Positions 38,898 through 47,650 of a stretch of DNA of 64,000 nucleotides are shown piece after piece; the stretch's first letter is position 1, and each line of letters begins with the position of its first letter. The position numbers were made by a program, and so were the translations under genes. Location of the stretch: the NCBI RefSeq assembly GCF_900590755.1, contig NZ_UUOC01000029.1, positions 90,283-154,282 on the forward strand, in the 5' to 3' direction. The notes beneath the pieces were generated by a model that ran no database searches, was not told the DNA's origin, and saw nothing but the letters and a program-made list of their open reading frames with translations. The stretch comes from Pseudomonas viridiflava. Lineage in GTDB: Bacteria; Pseudomonadota; Gammaproteobacteria; Pseudomonadales; Pseudomonadaceae.

Positions 38898-40844
38898 TCA
38901 ATCCTGATCCAGAAAACTCTGCAGCAGCTGCTCGCTCCAGTTCTGCTGAAACCAGCTTTTCAAGGTAATGCAGTAGCCGGGGTGGACCAGGCAGACATTG
39001 TCCGGTGTGGCGCGATATTCCGCCGCCAGTCGGCGCAGCTGTTGGGGGCCCAGGCCCAGATTGCCGTGTTCGTCGGTCTTGCCTTCAAGCAGGAAATGCT
39101 CGGGCTCCAGCCACGCCACGTAGTGCAGCCCCGGCTGGAGCATGCGCACGATGTACCAAAGGCGATTGGCATAGGGTGCGCCTTCAGGGTGATGTTGCCG
39201 AGTCAGGCGCAAGTCGGTGTCGAATGGCACCGATGCGGCAGGCTTTTCCCGCACGGGCACTTTGGTCAGTAGAGGTTCCTGAAGCACTAAATGGGTATCC
39301 GGACGGGTCACCGTAATGCCATCGGCGGTCAGGGTGAAGGTGGCATTTTCCATGTGCAGGCTCAAATCCTTGCTCCCATTGGCAGGCCACAAGTGGCTGT
39401 GGGTCGGAAAAACATCGGCGTCGAACTCAGGGATGTCGTAGATCGCCGGGAGGTCCGGATCACCCTCGAAATGGCCGACCAGCAGCCGCGCACTGGTATG
39501 CAGATTGCCCGTCAAGTGGTTCGCAAAATATGCCAGAGTGCGCTGGACAACCGATGCCGCCTCGAGCTCTTCCTGCCAGTCAAAGCGAATGGGCAAGCGC
39601 CCTTGCTTGTCCGAATCGTTGATCACCACCTCGCCACTGAGCAGCCTGGCCTGCTGGTAATCCGTCACCAGATGCTTGCAGTGTTTCAGGGTGGGGCGGA
39701 ATGCCATCTCCCAGGGCAGCACCCGAAAATGATTGCGATAACCCTGACTGAACGGTCCGGTGTCAAAGCGCTGTCTGGTCTGGTCGGGCGATGGCCCGGC
39801 GTTCCCTTTGATTGCCTCGGTGATCGCCAGGACATCCGCAGGGGCGCGGCCCTCCAGTACCTGGGGTTGCTTGGCTGCATGGGTCACTTCAACCAGCAGC
39901 CAGTGGTCGTTGAGCGCAGGCACGGGATGGTCCAGAACCTGGATGATCAGGCCTGCGGCAATGACGTAGTCGTCACTGCGACCCAACACCACTCGCCGTT
40001 CGCAACGTTGCCGTTCCAGTTCACGGGCGCTGATCTGCCGTTCATGGGCGTACTCCTCGCTCGGCAGCCGTGAGGTGGTGCTGGCCTCGAACCGTTCGTT
40101 GGTGGCGTCGGATTCACGGGTGCGCAGGCCGGGAGGCGTCGCAGGCCTGCGTTGGTGCTGATGCAGGCCGGGATCGGTCGACGCCGGATGGAGCGCCCAG
40201 CGCTCGGCCAGGTAGGAAATGGATCGCAGTGCGATGACATTTGGATCGCTCAACTGAAAGCGCATGGGCAGTAGCCTTTGCGCGAAACTCGCCGGATCGT
40301 CAGCAAAGATCAGTGAATGGTTGGCTGCACTGTGCTCGAAGCGAAAATGAATACCTTCTTCCTCGCACAACCTTTGCAGCAGATGCAGATCGCTTTCGTC
40401 ATGCTGCACGCAGATGGGCCGCGGCGGATAGATGCCGACCATCTGATCGAATCGATAGCCGGTGGCGTCCAGTCCGTTTTCGGTCAACAGCAGGTTGAGA
40501 ATCTGCAGCACGCTTAACCCATGGAATATCCGGCGTTTGCGAGCCTGTTCCAGATCCAGCAAGCGTGGACCCAACTCCAGCCGGTACAGGCTCAGCTCTG
40601 CGCCGGCATATACAAGAGTGAGCTTGTAGATCTTGCCGTGCACCCCCCGTTTGGCGCCAAACGCCAGCCAGGCGCAGCGCTGCTCAAGCTTGCTCGATTG
40701 CAGATCCGGCTCGCTGCTGACCAGGTCGACGGTAAAACAGTAGGCCTCGTTCAGTCCCTCATGGCCGCAGATGTTGACGACGGCCAGGTCGATATCGCTG
40801 TCGTCGATTGTCAGGCTCATCGGCATTTGTTGGTCTTCGGACAT
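38898..40844 (-). CDS. Atypical VgrG-like type VI spike protein with eroded OB-fold
   Basis: A 648-residue protein. Residues about 1-330 match the VgrG/gp27-like base (GLNEAYCFTVDLVSSEP, VHGKIYKLTLVYAG, YRLELGPRLLDLEQARKRRIF, HDESDLHLLQRLCEEEGIHFRFEH). The following gp5-like OB segment is shortened: GRLPIRFDWQ then ARLLVGHFEGDPDLPAI, lacking the usual WIRVSQPWAG block. I see no beta-helix needle repeats. Residues about 550-648 form an unrecognised C-terminal domain (LGPQQLRRLAAEYR, VCLVHPGYCITLKSWF). It is an orphan, with no T6SS genes nearby. ATG at 40844 with GGTGGAG is preferred over the GTG at 40847. Confidence 0.82.
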   Translation of the reverse strand: MSEDQQMPMSLTIDDSDIDLAVVNICGHEGLNEAYCFTVDLVSSEPDLQSSKLEQRCAWLAFGAKRGVHGKIYKLTLVYAGAELSLYRLELGPRLLDLEQARKRRIFHGLSVLQILNLLLTENGLDATGYRFDQMVGIYPPRPICVQHDESDLHLLQRLCEEEGIHFRFEHSAANHSLIFADDPASFAQRLLPMRFQLSDPNVIALRSISYLAERWALHPASTDPGLHQHQRRPATPPGLRTRESDATNERFEASTTSRLPSEEYAHERQISARELERQRCERRVVLGRSDDYVIAAGLIIQVLDHPVPALNDHWLLVEVTHAAKQPQVLEGRAPADVLAITEAIKGNAGPSPDQTRQRFDTGPFSQGYRNHFRVLPWEMAFRPTLKHCKHLVTDYQQARLLSGEVVINDSDKQGRLPIRFDWQEELEAASVVQRTLAYFANHLTGNLHTSARLLVGHFEGDPDLPAIYDIPEFDADVFPTHSHLWPANGSKDLSLHMENATFTLTADGITVTRPDTHLVLQEPLLTKVPVREKPAASVPFDTDLRLTRQHHPEGAPYANRLWYIVRMLQPGLHYVAWLEPEHFLLEGKTDEHGNLGLGPQQLRRLAAEYRATPDNVCLVHPGYCITLKSWFQQNWSEQLLQSFLDQD

Positions 40845-41163
40845 CACATCGCTCCACCTCGAAAATTAAGGGTGCAGAGGGTACGAAAAGCCGAGGTGGA
40901 TAGGCATCGCTCCTGCCTTTTTCGGAAAAGGACTACACATGAAAGGGCAAAGTCGCTAATTGCGATGTAGGGCATTCCACGTCATACAAGTTGAGAACCA
41001 TCGACAAGGGGGTTTCATCTGGCGCCATCACGTATAAAATGCGCCGCATGTCACGCATGGGTAATGACATGCCGTATTTTTAACGTTTTGCCCCGTTCGC
41101 AGCCGGTCCGTGTCTGGGCCCCGCGCGGTGGGCAAGGCGCAATTGGATATAAAGAGAGCAAGC
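40845..41163. other. Intergenic region between divergent VgrG-like and YebC genes
   Basis: I see no gene of credible size. A six-codon frame at 40939 preceded by AAAGGA is too short to support. GTATAAAAT (41031-41039) and ATATAAAG near 41149 are possible promoter elements for the yebC paralogue. No repeats are evident. Confidence 0.4.
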
Positions 41164-41868
41164 ATGGGCGCACAGTGGAAGGTCAAGCATAAAGAGGCAG
41201 CATCCAACGCCAAGGGTCGTATCTTCGGCAAGCTGTCCAAGGAAATCATGATCGCTGCACGTGCCGGGGCAGACCCGGACATGAACCCGCGCCTGCGACT
41301 GGTGGTGGAGCAGGCGAAAAAGGCGTCGATGCCCCGGGAAACACTGGAGCGCGCAATCAAAAAGGGTGCAGGCCTGCTGGGTGGCGATATCACGTTCGAG
41401 CGCCTGACCTACGAAGGCTTTGCCCCGCACCGTGTACCGGTGATCGTCGAGTGTCTGACCGACAACATCAACCGTACCGTTTCGGAAATCCGTGTGTTGT
41501 TCCGCAAAGGCCAACTGGGCGCAGCGGGTTCGGTGTCCTGGGATTTCAACTATCAGGGCATGATCGAAGCGATGCCGATCAATCCCGATGCCGATCCGGA
41601 CGAAGCAGCCATTGAAGCCGGTGCTCAGGATTGTGAGCCGGGCGAAGAAGGCGCCACCCTGTTCCTCACCGAGCCCACCGACATGGATGCGGTCTGCAAG
41701 AAGCTCCCGGAATTCGGCTTTACCGTGCAGTCGGCGCAACTGGGCTACCGTCCGAAAAGCACCGTCGATGGCCTGACCGATGAGCAAATGGCAGAAGTTG
41801 AAGCGTTCCTTGAAGCGATCGATAACAACGATGACGTGCAGAACGTTTATGTGGGATTGGCGGGGTAA
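41164..41868 (+). CDS. YebC/PmpR family protein (YeeN-like paralogue)
   Basis: A 234-residue TACO1/YebC-family protein. The family N-terminus reads [20 protein letters not shown] rather than the MAGHSKWANIKHRK of canonical YebC, and [20 protein letters not shown] follows. The canonical yebC usually sits beside ruvC; this isolated copy is the second, YeeN-like lineage. Family members have been described as DNA-binding regulators, and recently as translation factors acting at proline stretches. Start at 41164 follows AGAGAG; a longer frame from 41110 lacks the family N-terminus. Confidence 0.9.
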   Translation: MGAQWKVKHKEAASNAKGRIFGKLSKEIMIAARAGADPDMNPRLRLVVEQAKKASMPRETLERAIKKGAGLLGGDITFERLTYEGFAPHRVPVIVECLTDNINRTVSEIRVLFRKGQLGAAGSVSWDFNYQGMIEAMPINPDADPDEAAIEAGAQDCEPGEEGATLFLTEPTDMDAVCKKLPEFGFTVQSAQLGYRPKSTVDGLTDEQMAEVEAFLEAIDNNDDVQNVYVGLAG

Positions 41869-41908
41869 ATCCTGAGGCTGACTCGAATACAGCCTGTGAT
41901 GCACTTCC

Positions 41909-41980
41909 TGTAGGAGCTGCCGAAGGCTGCGAAGGCGTTCTCATGGCAGATTGAATTCGCAGCCTTCGGCAGCTTTCAGC
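41909..41980. repeat. REP-like doublet (TGTAGGAGCTGCCGAAGGC type), one arm decayed
   Basis: The left arm TGTAGGAGCTGCCGAAGGCT is intact. The right arm ends CGGCAGCTTTCAGC instead of CAGCTCCTACA, so this copy is decaying. Confidence 0.7.
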
Positions 41981-42013
41981 AAAAAATAACCATCTGAACT
42001 GCAATGCTATTTC

Positions 42014-42115
42014 TGTAGGAGCGCGCTTGCCCGCGATAGCGTCAGGTCAGGCAGCACATTTATTGCCGACATATCGCATCGTCCGGATGCGGCCCAGACC
42101 AAGCGCGCTCCTACG
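42014..42115. repeat. REP-like doublet (TGTAGGAGCGCGCTTGCCCG type)
   Basis: Arms TGTAGGAGCGCGCTTG and CAAGCGCGCTCCTAC enclose CCGGATGCGGCCCAGACC, a segment also present at 889-905 and 63588-63605. It lies before the 3-prime end of the LRR-kinase gene. Confidence 0.7.
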
Positions 42116-42146
42116 GGATGTTGTGTTTGGTGCCGACGGGGCAATC

Positions 42147-43442
42147 CTACAGAAACGATTCTGCCGACAAAACGTACTCAACCTCGCTCATCAGCGGCCG
42201 CTGGCTGACATCAGGCTGAACACAGCGCGCCTGCAGTTTCTGTACCTCAAAGGGCGCGGGCTCATCACAACGCTCCAGCAGTTCCCCCAACAAGATCCCG
42301 AAAGCCCGGGCTTCGATGCGTTCCAGAATGTGTGCCTGTTCGGCATTCGGGTGGAACGACGCTGCTCCGAAATCCCCCAGCAAGCAATCACCCTCCGGGT
42401 TGCAGAGGATATTGTGGCCGTACAGATCGCCATGGGTAATGCCACGGCCATGCAGGTGCGCAGTCACTGACGCAAGCCCGCGCGCCATCCGCAATGCTAC
42501 CGGCAGAGACAGGTGAACATCATCCGGATAGACATCACGGGTGCATGAGTCCAGGCTCGGTGGCCCGGCCAGATTGACGAAATGTGGCGTGATAAACTGC
42601 AGGACCAGCCCGGCTTGAGCCTGAGGATGGTCGCTGATGCGGCCTTCTACATCGATCAGATTCGGGTGCTTGCCTGCAGCGATGCACGCGGCCATCTCAT
42701 TGAGCGGCGACCCATCGCTGGTGACGCTGCCCTTGTACAGTTTGACGGCCACAGGCGTTGCAGGCTGACCCGGTCGTTGCCACAGCGCCTGCTGGATGAT
42801 CCCGGAAGCGCCTTCGCCCAGTTGCTGCTGAATCAGCAATTGCTGCCAGGGAATATCTTGCGCTGCCAAGGACGGATTAACAGCGCACAGGGGATTGCCC
42901 GCAAAGGCGAGCCAGGCCAGCGACGGCAGCTTCAGCAGCCACTCGGGCAAGTGTGTCAGGTGGTTCGCGGAAATCCGCAACAACTCCAGCTGCTCGCAAC
43001 CGGCAAGGCTGGCAGGCAGCTCGTGCAGTCGGTTTCCCGCCAGCATCAGCTTCTGCAACAACGAACAGTCGCCCAGTTCGTCCGGCAGCTGTTCGATAAG
43101 GTTGTCGGTGAGAATCAGCCAGCGCAGGCGCGGTGGCAGTGCGGCTGCGGGTACGTGGCGAATCTGGTTGGCCTTGAAGCCGACAATCCGCAGATGCTCA
43201 CAGCGGCCAATAGACGCCGGGAGTTCGCTGAACTGATTGTCGGAGCAGAACAACACCTGCAAGCGATGCAGTCGATGCAGGTCGTCGGGCAGGCTGTGCA
43301 GCTTGTTGCCCGTCAGATTCAAGGTCTCCAGCGAGTCCGCCAGGTCGAATATCTCCCGGGGAAACTCGCTCAGCCCACAAGACAGGTCAAGCCGTTTGAT
43401 GCCAGCCAGCTTGCCGGCGCGCAGGTCTGCGAGGCTATGCAT
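42147..43442 (-). CDS. Leucine-rich repeat protein with C-terminal protein kinase domain
   Basis: A 431-residue protein. Residues about 1-170 are seven or so LRRs (LETLNLTGNKLHSLPDDL, LQKLMLAGNRLHELPASL). Residues about 200-431 are a eukaryote-like kinase with its key residues kept: GEGASGII loop, VAVKLYK lysine, THGDLYGHNIL catalytic loop (Asp and Asn present; Arg of HRD replaced by Gly) and LGDFGAAS. It is therefore probably an active Ser/Thr kinase with an LRR recognition part; no transmembrane helix or signal peptide is seen. Its start is 3 bases after the TetR stop, so the two are cotranscribed. The target is unknown. Confidence 0.87.
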   Translation of the reverse strand: MHSLADLRAGKLAGIKRLDLSCGLSEFPREIFDLADSLETLNLTGNKLHSLPDDLHRLHRLQVLFCSDNQFSELPASIGRCEHLRIVGFKANQIRHVPAAALPPRLRWLILTDNLIEQLPDELGDCSLLQKLMLAGNRLHELPASLAGCEQLELLRISANHLTHLPEWLLKLPSLAWLAFAGNPLCAVNPSLAAQDIPWQQLLIQQQLGEGASGIIQQALWQRPGQPATPVAVKLYKGSVTSDGSPLNEMAACIAAGKHPNLIDVEGRISDHPQAQAGLVLQFITPHFVNLAGPPSLDSCTRDVYPDDVHLSLPVALRMARGLASVTAHLHGRGITHGDLYGHNILCNPEGDCLLGDFGAASFHPNAEQAHILERIEARAFGILLGELLERCDEPAPFEVQKLQARCVQPDVSQRPLMSEVEYVLSAESFL

Positions 43443-43445
43443 GGT

Positions 43446-44021
43446 TCAGTCGCGATTCAGCGGCTGGGCGGCGAAATGCAGGCAACGATCGACCCATTGA
43501 TGAACGCGTTCCAGGCTCGGTGCGGCCTCGGCATAGAGGATGCGGTAGATCAACGGCGCAATCACCATGTCGATCAGGTCGTCAGCGGGTGGGGCGCTCT
43601 CGCCTCGGGCCAGGGCACGGTCAATGATGGTCTGCACCTGATCCCGGGTAATACCGATGCATTTGCCCGAGCAAGTGGTGGCGCTGCTGGCAACCACGTC
43701 GCGCATCATTTCCCGACCGGGAGCCGAATTCATTTCATCCAGATACATCTCGGTCCAGGTCAGCAGGTCGTCGCGCAGGTTGCCGCAATCGATCGGCTCA
43801 TCCGGACGCAGACGCTCCACGGCTGCGTCTGCCAACAGCGTCGTCAGGTCGCCCCAGCGTCGGTAAATCGTGGACGGTGTAACACCTGCGCGGGCAGCGA
43901 TCATCGGCACGCTCAGGGCCCCGCGGTCATTCTCGACGAGGAGGTCACGCACCGCACTGTGAATTGATTCCTGCACCCGGGCGCTGCGGCCTCCGGTGCG
44001 TATTCCTTCTTTTATAGCCAT
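43446..44021 (-). CDS. TetR family transcriptional regulator
   Basis: A 191-residue repressor. The N-terminal HTH is intact (SIHSAVRDLLVEN, then MIAARAGVTPSTIYRRWGDL at about 38-57), with a variable ligand domain after it. ATG at 44021 opens the HTH directly. It is divergent from the MFS gene, 105 bases apart, the usual arrangement for a TetR repressor controlling an efflux gene. The gene overlaps neither neighbour but is nearly fused to the LRR-kinase downstream, so both may answer to the same signal. Confidence 0.9.
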   Translation of the reverse strand: MAIKEGIRTGGRSARVQESIHSAVRDLLVENDRGALSVPMIAARAGVTPSTIYRRWGDLTTLLADAAVERLRPDEPIDCGNLRDDLLTWTEMYLDEMNSAPGREMMRDVVASSATTCSGKCIGITRDQVQTIIDRALARGESAPPADDLIDMVIAPLIYRILYAEAAPSLERVHQWVDRCLHFAAQPLNRD

Positions 44022-44126
44022 GTGGCAGACCTTAACACAAAGTATTTGCTTTAAGCGCAATCAGCTCGCACAATCCGGAACGCTAAACCTTAGCTTTAAT
44101 GATGTGCCTGATCGGAGAGTGTACCC

Positions 44127-45341
44127 ATGTCCCTGCCTTTTCAGAACCCGGATGTGAATGTCAGGGATCGCAATCACTTGGGATTCCTGGCATTTACCAC
44201 CCTGTGCTTCTTCGCGGCCTCCAGTGCGCCGACGCCGCTTTACCATGTTTACCAGCAAGCCTGGGGTTTTTCAGCAGCCATGCTGACGCTGATTTTCGCC
44301 GTGTACGCCTTTACCTTGCTGGCCGCCTTGTTGGTGGTAGGCTCCTTGTCAGACTATCTGGGGCGGCGCCCGGTGATATTTGCAGCCCTGGTGCTGGAAA
44401 TTATCGCCATGTTGCTGTTCATTCTAGCGGTTGATGTCAGTTGGCTGCTGCTGGCAAGGATGATTCAAGGGATCGCAACCGGGATGGCGGGCAGCGCGCT
44501 GGGTGCAGCGTTGCTCGATAACGATGAGAAACAGGGGCCGCTGGTGAACAGCATCGCGCCTATGTTCGGCATGGCGATTGGCGCGCTGGGTACCGGACTG
44601 TTGGTGGAGCTGGCGCCGCATCCGACATTGTTGGCGTACTGCCTGTTACTGGCGGCATTCGTTGCTCAGGCGGTTTATATCTGGCTGATCCCGGAAACGG
44701 TCAGCAAGCAACCCGGTGTCTGGGCTTCGCTGAAACCATCACTGCATGTTCCTGTGCAAGCGCGGCGCACGCTGTGGTTGGTGCTGCCGGTGGATATTGC
44801 CGCCTGGTCGCTGGGCGGGTTTTTCCTGTCATTGACGCCGTCTTTGCTGGCTGCTGCCACGGGCACGACATCGGCCATCAACGGTGGCTTGGCGGTGGCA
44901 TCCCTGACCTTGAGCGGTGCCATGGGGATTTTACTGTTGCGCTTGCGGGCGCCGGTGCTGGGCCTTTGGGTCGGCGCGAGCTTTTTGCCGGTGGGCGTCG
45001 CGGTGATTCTCGGCGCGGTCAATGGTGGCTGGTTGTGGCTGTTTTTTGTGGGCACGGTGATCGCCGGAATCGGCTTCGGGTCTGGATTTCTGGGCGCCTT
45101 GCGATTGTTGCTGCCTTTGGCTCAAGCCCACGAGCGGGCAGGGCTGATGTCGACCTTCTATGTGCTCAGCTATCTGGCGTTCTGTATTCCGGCGCTGATC
45201 GCCGGGTTGAGCGCCCATAGCTTCGGCCTGATCGCGACCACCAATGTGTATGGTTCGGTGGTGATCGTACTGGCGCTGATGGCGTTGGCGGGGTTGGTTG
45301 TTCGAGTGGTGGGCAGTCGGTCGGTGACGACTGTGGTGTAG
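44127..45341 (+). CDS. MFS transporter
   Basis: A 404-residue inner-membrane transporter with 12 predicted helices. The MFS motif A appears as VGSLSDYLGRRPVIFAAL near residues 71-88, and FFAASSAPTPLYHVYQQ is the first helix end, typical of a drug/unknown MFS group in Pseudomonas. GGAGAG precedes the ATG. The divergent TetR gene probably represses it. Its substrate cannot be deduced. Confidence 0.9.
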   Translation: MSLPFQNPDVNVRDRNHLGFLAFTTLCFFAASSAPTPLYHVYQQAWGFSAAMLTLIFAVYAFTLLAALLVVGSLSDYLGRRPVIFAALVLEIIAMLLFILAVDVSWLLLARMIQGIATGMAGSALGAALLDNDEKQGPLVNSIAPMFGMAIGALGTGLLVELAPHPTLLAYCLLLAAFVAQAVYIWLIPETVSKQPGVWASLKPSLHVPVQARRTLWLVLPVDIAAWSLGGFFLSLTPSLLAAATGTTSAINGGLAVASLTLSGAMGILLLRLRAPVLGLWVGASFLPVGVAVILGAVNGGWLWLFFVGTVIAGIGFGSGFLGALRLLLPLAQAHERAGLMSTFYVLSYLAFCIPALIAGLSAHSFGLIATTNVYGSVVIVLALMALAGLVVRVVGSRSVTTVV

Positions 45342-45363
45342 CGCCTACAGGAAATCCCGGTTC

Positions 45364-45446
45364 TGTAGGAGCTGCCGAAGGCTGCGAATTGCGGTGGGTC
45401 AGGCAACCCGCTTTCGCAGCCCTCGTAACCTCGGTCAGCTCCTACA
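45364..45446. repeat. REP-like doublet (TGTAGGAGCTG type)
   Basis: Arms TGTAGGAGCTGCCGAAGGCT and GAGGTTACGAGGGC-type variant on the other side, between the convergent MFS and M14 peptidase genes. The right half is the variant arm also seen at 4118 and 4233. Confidence 0.78.
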
Positions 45447-45467
45447 GATACCGCGTTTCTGCCGTTC

Positions 45468-46607
45468 TCAGCGCAACGTCGGCGCCATTTCCGATAACGT
45501 CGTCAGCACATCTTTGGCCAGCTGCTTCGAGCGTTTGCCATCCCAGCCGGTGGTTGGGTTCGGCGCGTCGTCGTTGTCCTTGAACGGCATTTCCAGGGTC
45601 AGCGACAGGCATTGGTATTTTTCCCCGACGCTGTTGCACGCCAGGTTCATGTTGGCCTGGCCGGGTTGCGAGCGGGCGTAGCCATAACGGGTCTGGAAGT
45701 CTCGGGTGATTTCGCTCAGACGGCTGCGGAAATGCTCTTCCAATTGTTGCTGCTTCGGGGTGTAACCCGGATTGCCTTCGCAGGCGGCGGTGAAGACGTA
45801 GGGGATTTCCTCATCACCGTGTACGTCGAGGAACATGTCGACGCCGTACTTTTCCATCTGCTGCTTGACGAAGAACACCTCCGGACTGGTTTCCTGAGTG
45901 GAGTCCTGCCAGGCGCGGTTGAGGTCTTTGCCGTTAGCGTTGGTGCGCAGATGCCCGTGGAACGAGCCGTCCGGGTTCATGTGCGGCACCAGATAAAGGT
46001 CGGCGATCTCCAGCAGTTGAGCCAACACCGGGTCATTTTCCTGTTGCAGCCGCTCGATCACGCCTTCCATGAACCATTCAGCCATGTGCTCGCCAGGATG
46101 CTGTTGGGCGATGATCCAGATCTTGCGCTTGGCGGGTGCGCCGTCGCCTTTGCGAAGCAGAGAGATATCACGACCTTCGACGCTTTTGCCGGTGGCCAGC
46201 AATTGCGTGCCGGCTTTGCCCAGCGCTTGCTCCATCAGCCACTCATGACGTTTACGGCTGTAGGGCTCGAAGTAGGCAAACCAGACTTGCGGTTGCTCGG
46301 GCGTGAGCTCGAAGTTCAAGGCGCGACCTTCAAAAGTGGAGGGCACGCGAAACCAGGTTTGCTGATCGTAGGACGCCGCCGCGTTATAGCCGGTCCAGGC
46401 GTTGTTATAGCTGGATTGACTGGCGTTGGTCAGGCTGAAGCCGTGGGGTTGGCCGACCTGCATGCCGTCGACTTTGAAGTGGAACCACTGGAAATGCGGG
46501 CTGCGGGTGTCGGGGCGAATCGCCAGCTGAATCCCGGCAGGGTTGCTGGCGTCAATCACTTCGATGTTGCCGCTGTCGAAGTCGGCGCTGATATTCAGAG
46601 AGGTCAC
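45468..46607 (-). CDS. M14-type zinc carboxypeptidase (cytosolic carboxypeptidase-like)
   Basis: A 379-residue protein with an N-terminal beta domain (about 1-125) typical of cytosolic carboxypeptidases, followed by the M14 fold. The zinc ligands are His and Glu in QQHPGEHMAEWF and His in FLDVHGDEEIPY, and the catalytic Glu is in LTLEMPFKDN. No signal peptide is seen, so it is cytoplasmic. The GTG start has AGGA seven bases upstream. The substrate is unknown; eukaryotic relatives trim glutamate chains. Confidence 0.88.
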   Translation of the reverse strand: MTSLNISADFDSGNIEVIDASNPAGIQLAIRPDTRSPHFQWFHFKVDGMQVGQPHGFSLTNASQSSYNNAWTGYNAAASYDQQTWFRVPSTFEGRALNFELTPEQPQVWFAYFEPYSRKRHEWLMEQALGKAGTQLLATGKSVEGRDISLLRKGDGAPAKRKIWIIAQQHPGEHMAEWFMEGVIERLQQENDPVLAQLLEIADLYLVPHMNPDGSFHGHLRTNANGKDLNRAWQDSTQETSPEVFFVKQQMEKYGVDMFLDVHGDEEIPYVFTAACEGNPGYTPKQQQLEEHFRSRLSEITRDFQTRYGYARSQPGQANMNLACNSVGEKYQCLSLTLEMPFKDNDDAPNPTTGWDGKRSKQLAKDVLTTLSEMAPTLR

Positions 46608-46692
46608 GGTTCGGTCCTGTGTACGTTAGTGCCAGTTATGGCAGCTACTTTACACGCAACAGGGCCGGATACACGCGATCGGGCGGCGAAAT

Positions 46693-47241
46693 TCAGAACC
46701 CGGCAAACGCCTCGGCGGTCATGAACACCGCACAGAGGAAGGCTGTGGCCGCGCACCAGAGGATGTAACCCCGGCGCTTGCGACGATGCCAGCCGTTGGC
46801 GCCCAGCACCATGGCGGGGGTCTGGAGTCGGCGCCACAGGCGTTCAGTGGCTTCAAATGCGGCAAGGTGCGCAGGCTCAGCGTCCAGCCAGTGACGGAAC
46901 TCGATGCGCTGACTGGCTGTTGCATGAGGGCTTTGCAGATGCACATACCAGCGGCTGGCCTGCTCGTTGACGCTCTCTTCGACAGATAGCGAGCCCGCTT
47001 CCTGGCGACGGCAATGCTGCAGCACTCGGACCATGGCCTGTTCAACCACCTCGACCTCGATACCCAGCACGCTGGCGATGGTGGCGTAGGGCAGGCTGTC
47101 GAGGCGGCTGAGGAGGAAAACCTGTTGGGCGCGGCGCGAAAGCTTGACCAGACTGCGATGCAGGTCCTGGCCTTGCTGGCTCAGTGGCGCTTCGGACTGC
47201 CGCGCGGGCAGAGCGGGAAAGGACGAGAGCTGAAGACTCAT
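46693..47241 (-). CDS. Fusion of sigma-70 region 4-like and FecR N-terminal (DUF4880) domains with a membrane helix
   Basis: A 182-residue protein. Residues about 25-75 look like ECF sigma region 4 (LVKLSRRAQQVFLLSRLDSL, YATIASVLGIEVEVVEQAMV). Residues about 85-135 match the DUF4880 head of FecR anti-sigma factors (ASRWYVHLQSP, RIEFRHWLDAEPAHLAAFEA). A C-terminal helix (YILWCAATAFLCAVFM) ends the protein. Sigma region 2 and the FecR periplasmic sensor domain are missing. It cannot be a complete sigma factor or a complete FecR. GAGG precedes ATG 47241. A Fur-like box at 47334 and the PrrF gene next door point to iron control. Confidence 0.78.
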   Translation of the reverse strand: MSLQLSSFPALPARQSEAPLSQQGQDLHRSLVKLSRRAQQVFLLSRLDSLPYATIASVLGIEVEVVEQAMVRVLQHCRRQEAGSLSVEESVNEQASRWYVHLQSPHATASQRIEFRHWLDAEPAHLAAFEATERLWRRLQTPAMVLGANGWHRRKRRGYILWCAATAFLCAVFMTAEAFAGF

Positions 47242-47333
47242 GATCGATTGCCTCGCTGGTTTTGCATAATGTGTCTTCCTTGAAAGAGGGGCGTCATCCT
47301 TGACCACACTGTGTAACTGTCGACATGCAAAAA

Positions 47334-47348
47334 TGAGATTGGTTCTCA
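47334..47348. promoter_or_regulatory. Putative Fur box upstream of the sigma4-FecR fusion gene
   Basis: TGAGATTGGTTCTCA matches the 7-1-7 Fur pattern TGATAATNATTATCA at about 10 to 11 of 14 informative positions and is itself an imperfect palindrome. It lies 93 bases upstream of the start codon at 47241. Confidence 0.5.
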
Positions 47349-47536
47349 AGTGACAAGCCAGCTCATTTACGGGTTATCTGCTGCCTATAGGTCATATAGG
47401 CCATTTTAATAGGCCCGTTGAGCCATCTTTTTGCTATGATCCGCGCCATCGCAGCATTACAAGTCTTCATTAGCCTGAAGAACGCGACACCCGCAACACA
47501 AATAGACCGAACCGAAAAAAAGATCGCAAAGATCAG

Positions 47537-47565
47537 AAAAAAAAGACCCGGAAAAAATCCGGGTC
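47537..47565 (-). terminator. Terminator of PrrF
   Basis: Stem GACCCGGA / TCCGGGTC with an A/T-only loop; the minus-strand transcript ends in eight T. Confidence 0.92.
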
Positions 47566-47649
47566 AAAAACCGTGATTAGCCTGATGAGGAGATAATCCA
47601 GAAGCCGACCTAAGACTTCTGAGTTATCCAACTGACCTTGCGGCCAGTT
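47537..47649 (-). ncRNA. prrF: PrrF iron-responsive small RNA
   Basis: About 113 bases on the minus strand. The RNA should begin AACTGGCCGCAAGG at 47649, just after a Fur-covered promoter, and end in a GACCCGG hairpin with a U run at 47537. The segment 47574-47593, read on the minus strand, is TCTCCTCATCAGGCTAATCA, the conserved pairing core by which PrrF RNAs of Pseudomonas silence iron-using mRNAs such as sodB and sdh. The start, core and terminator together make the assignment strong. Many Pseudomonas carry two unlinked PrrF copies; only one is in this window. Confidence 0.92.
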
Positions 47650-47650
47650 G

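Noticed and set aside
46693..47241. Complete ECF sigma factor
   Set aside because: No region 2 is present and a FecR-type domain plus a membrane helix follow the HTH.
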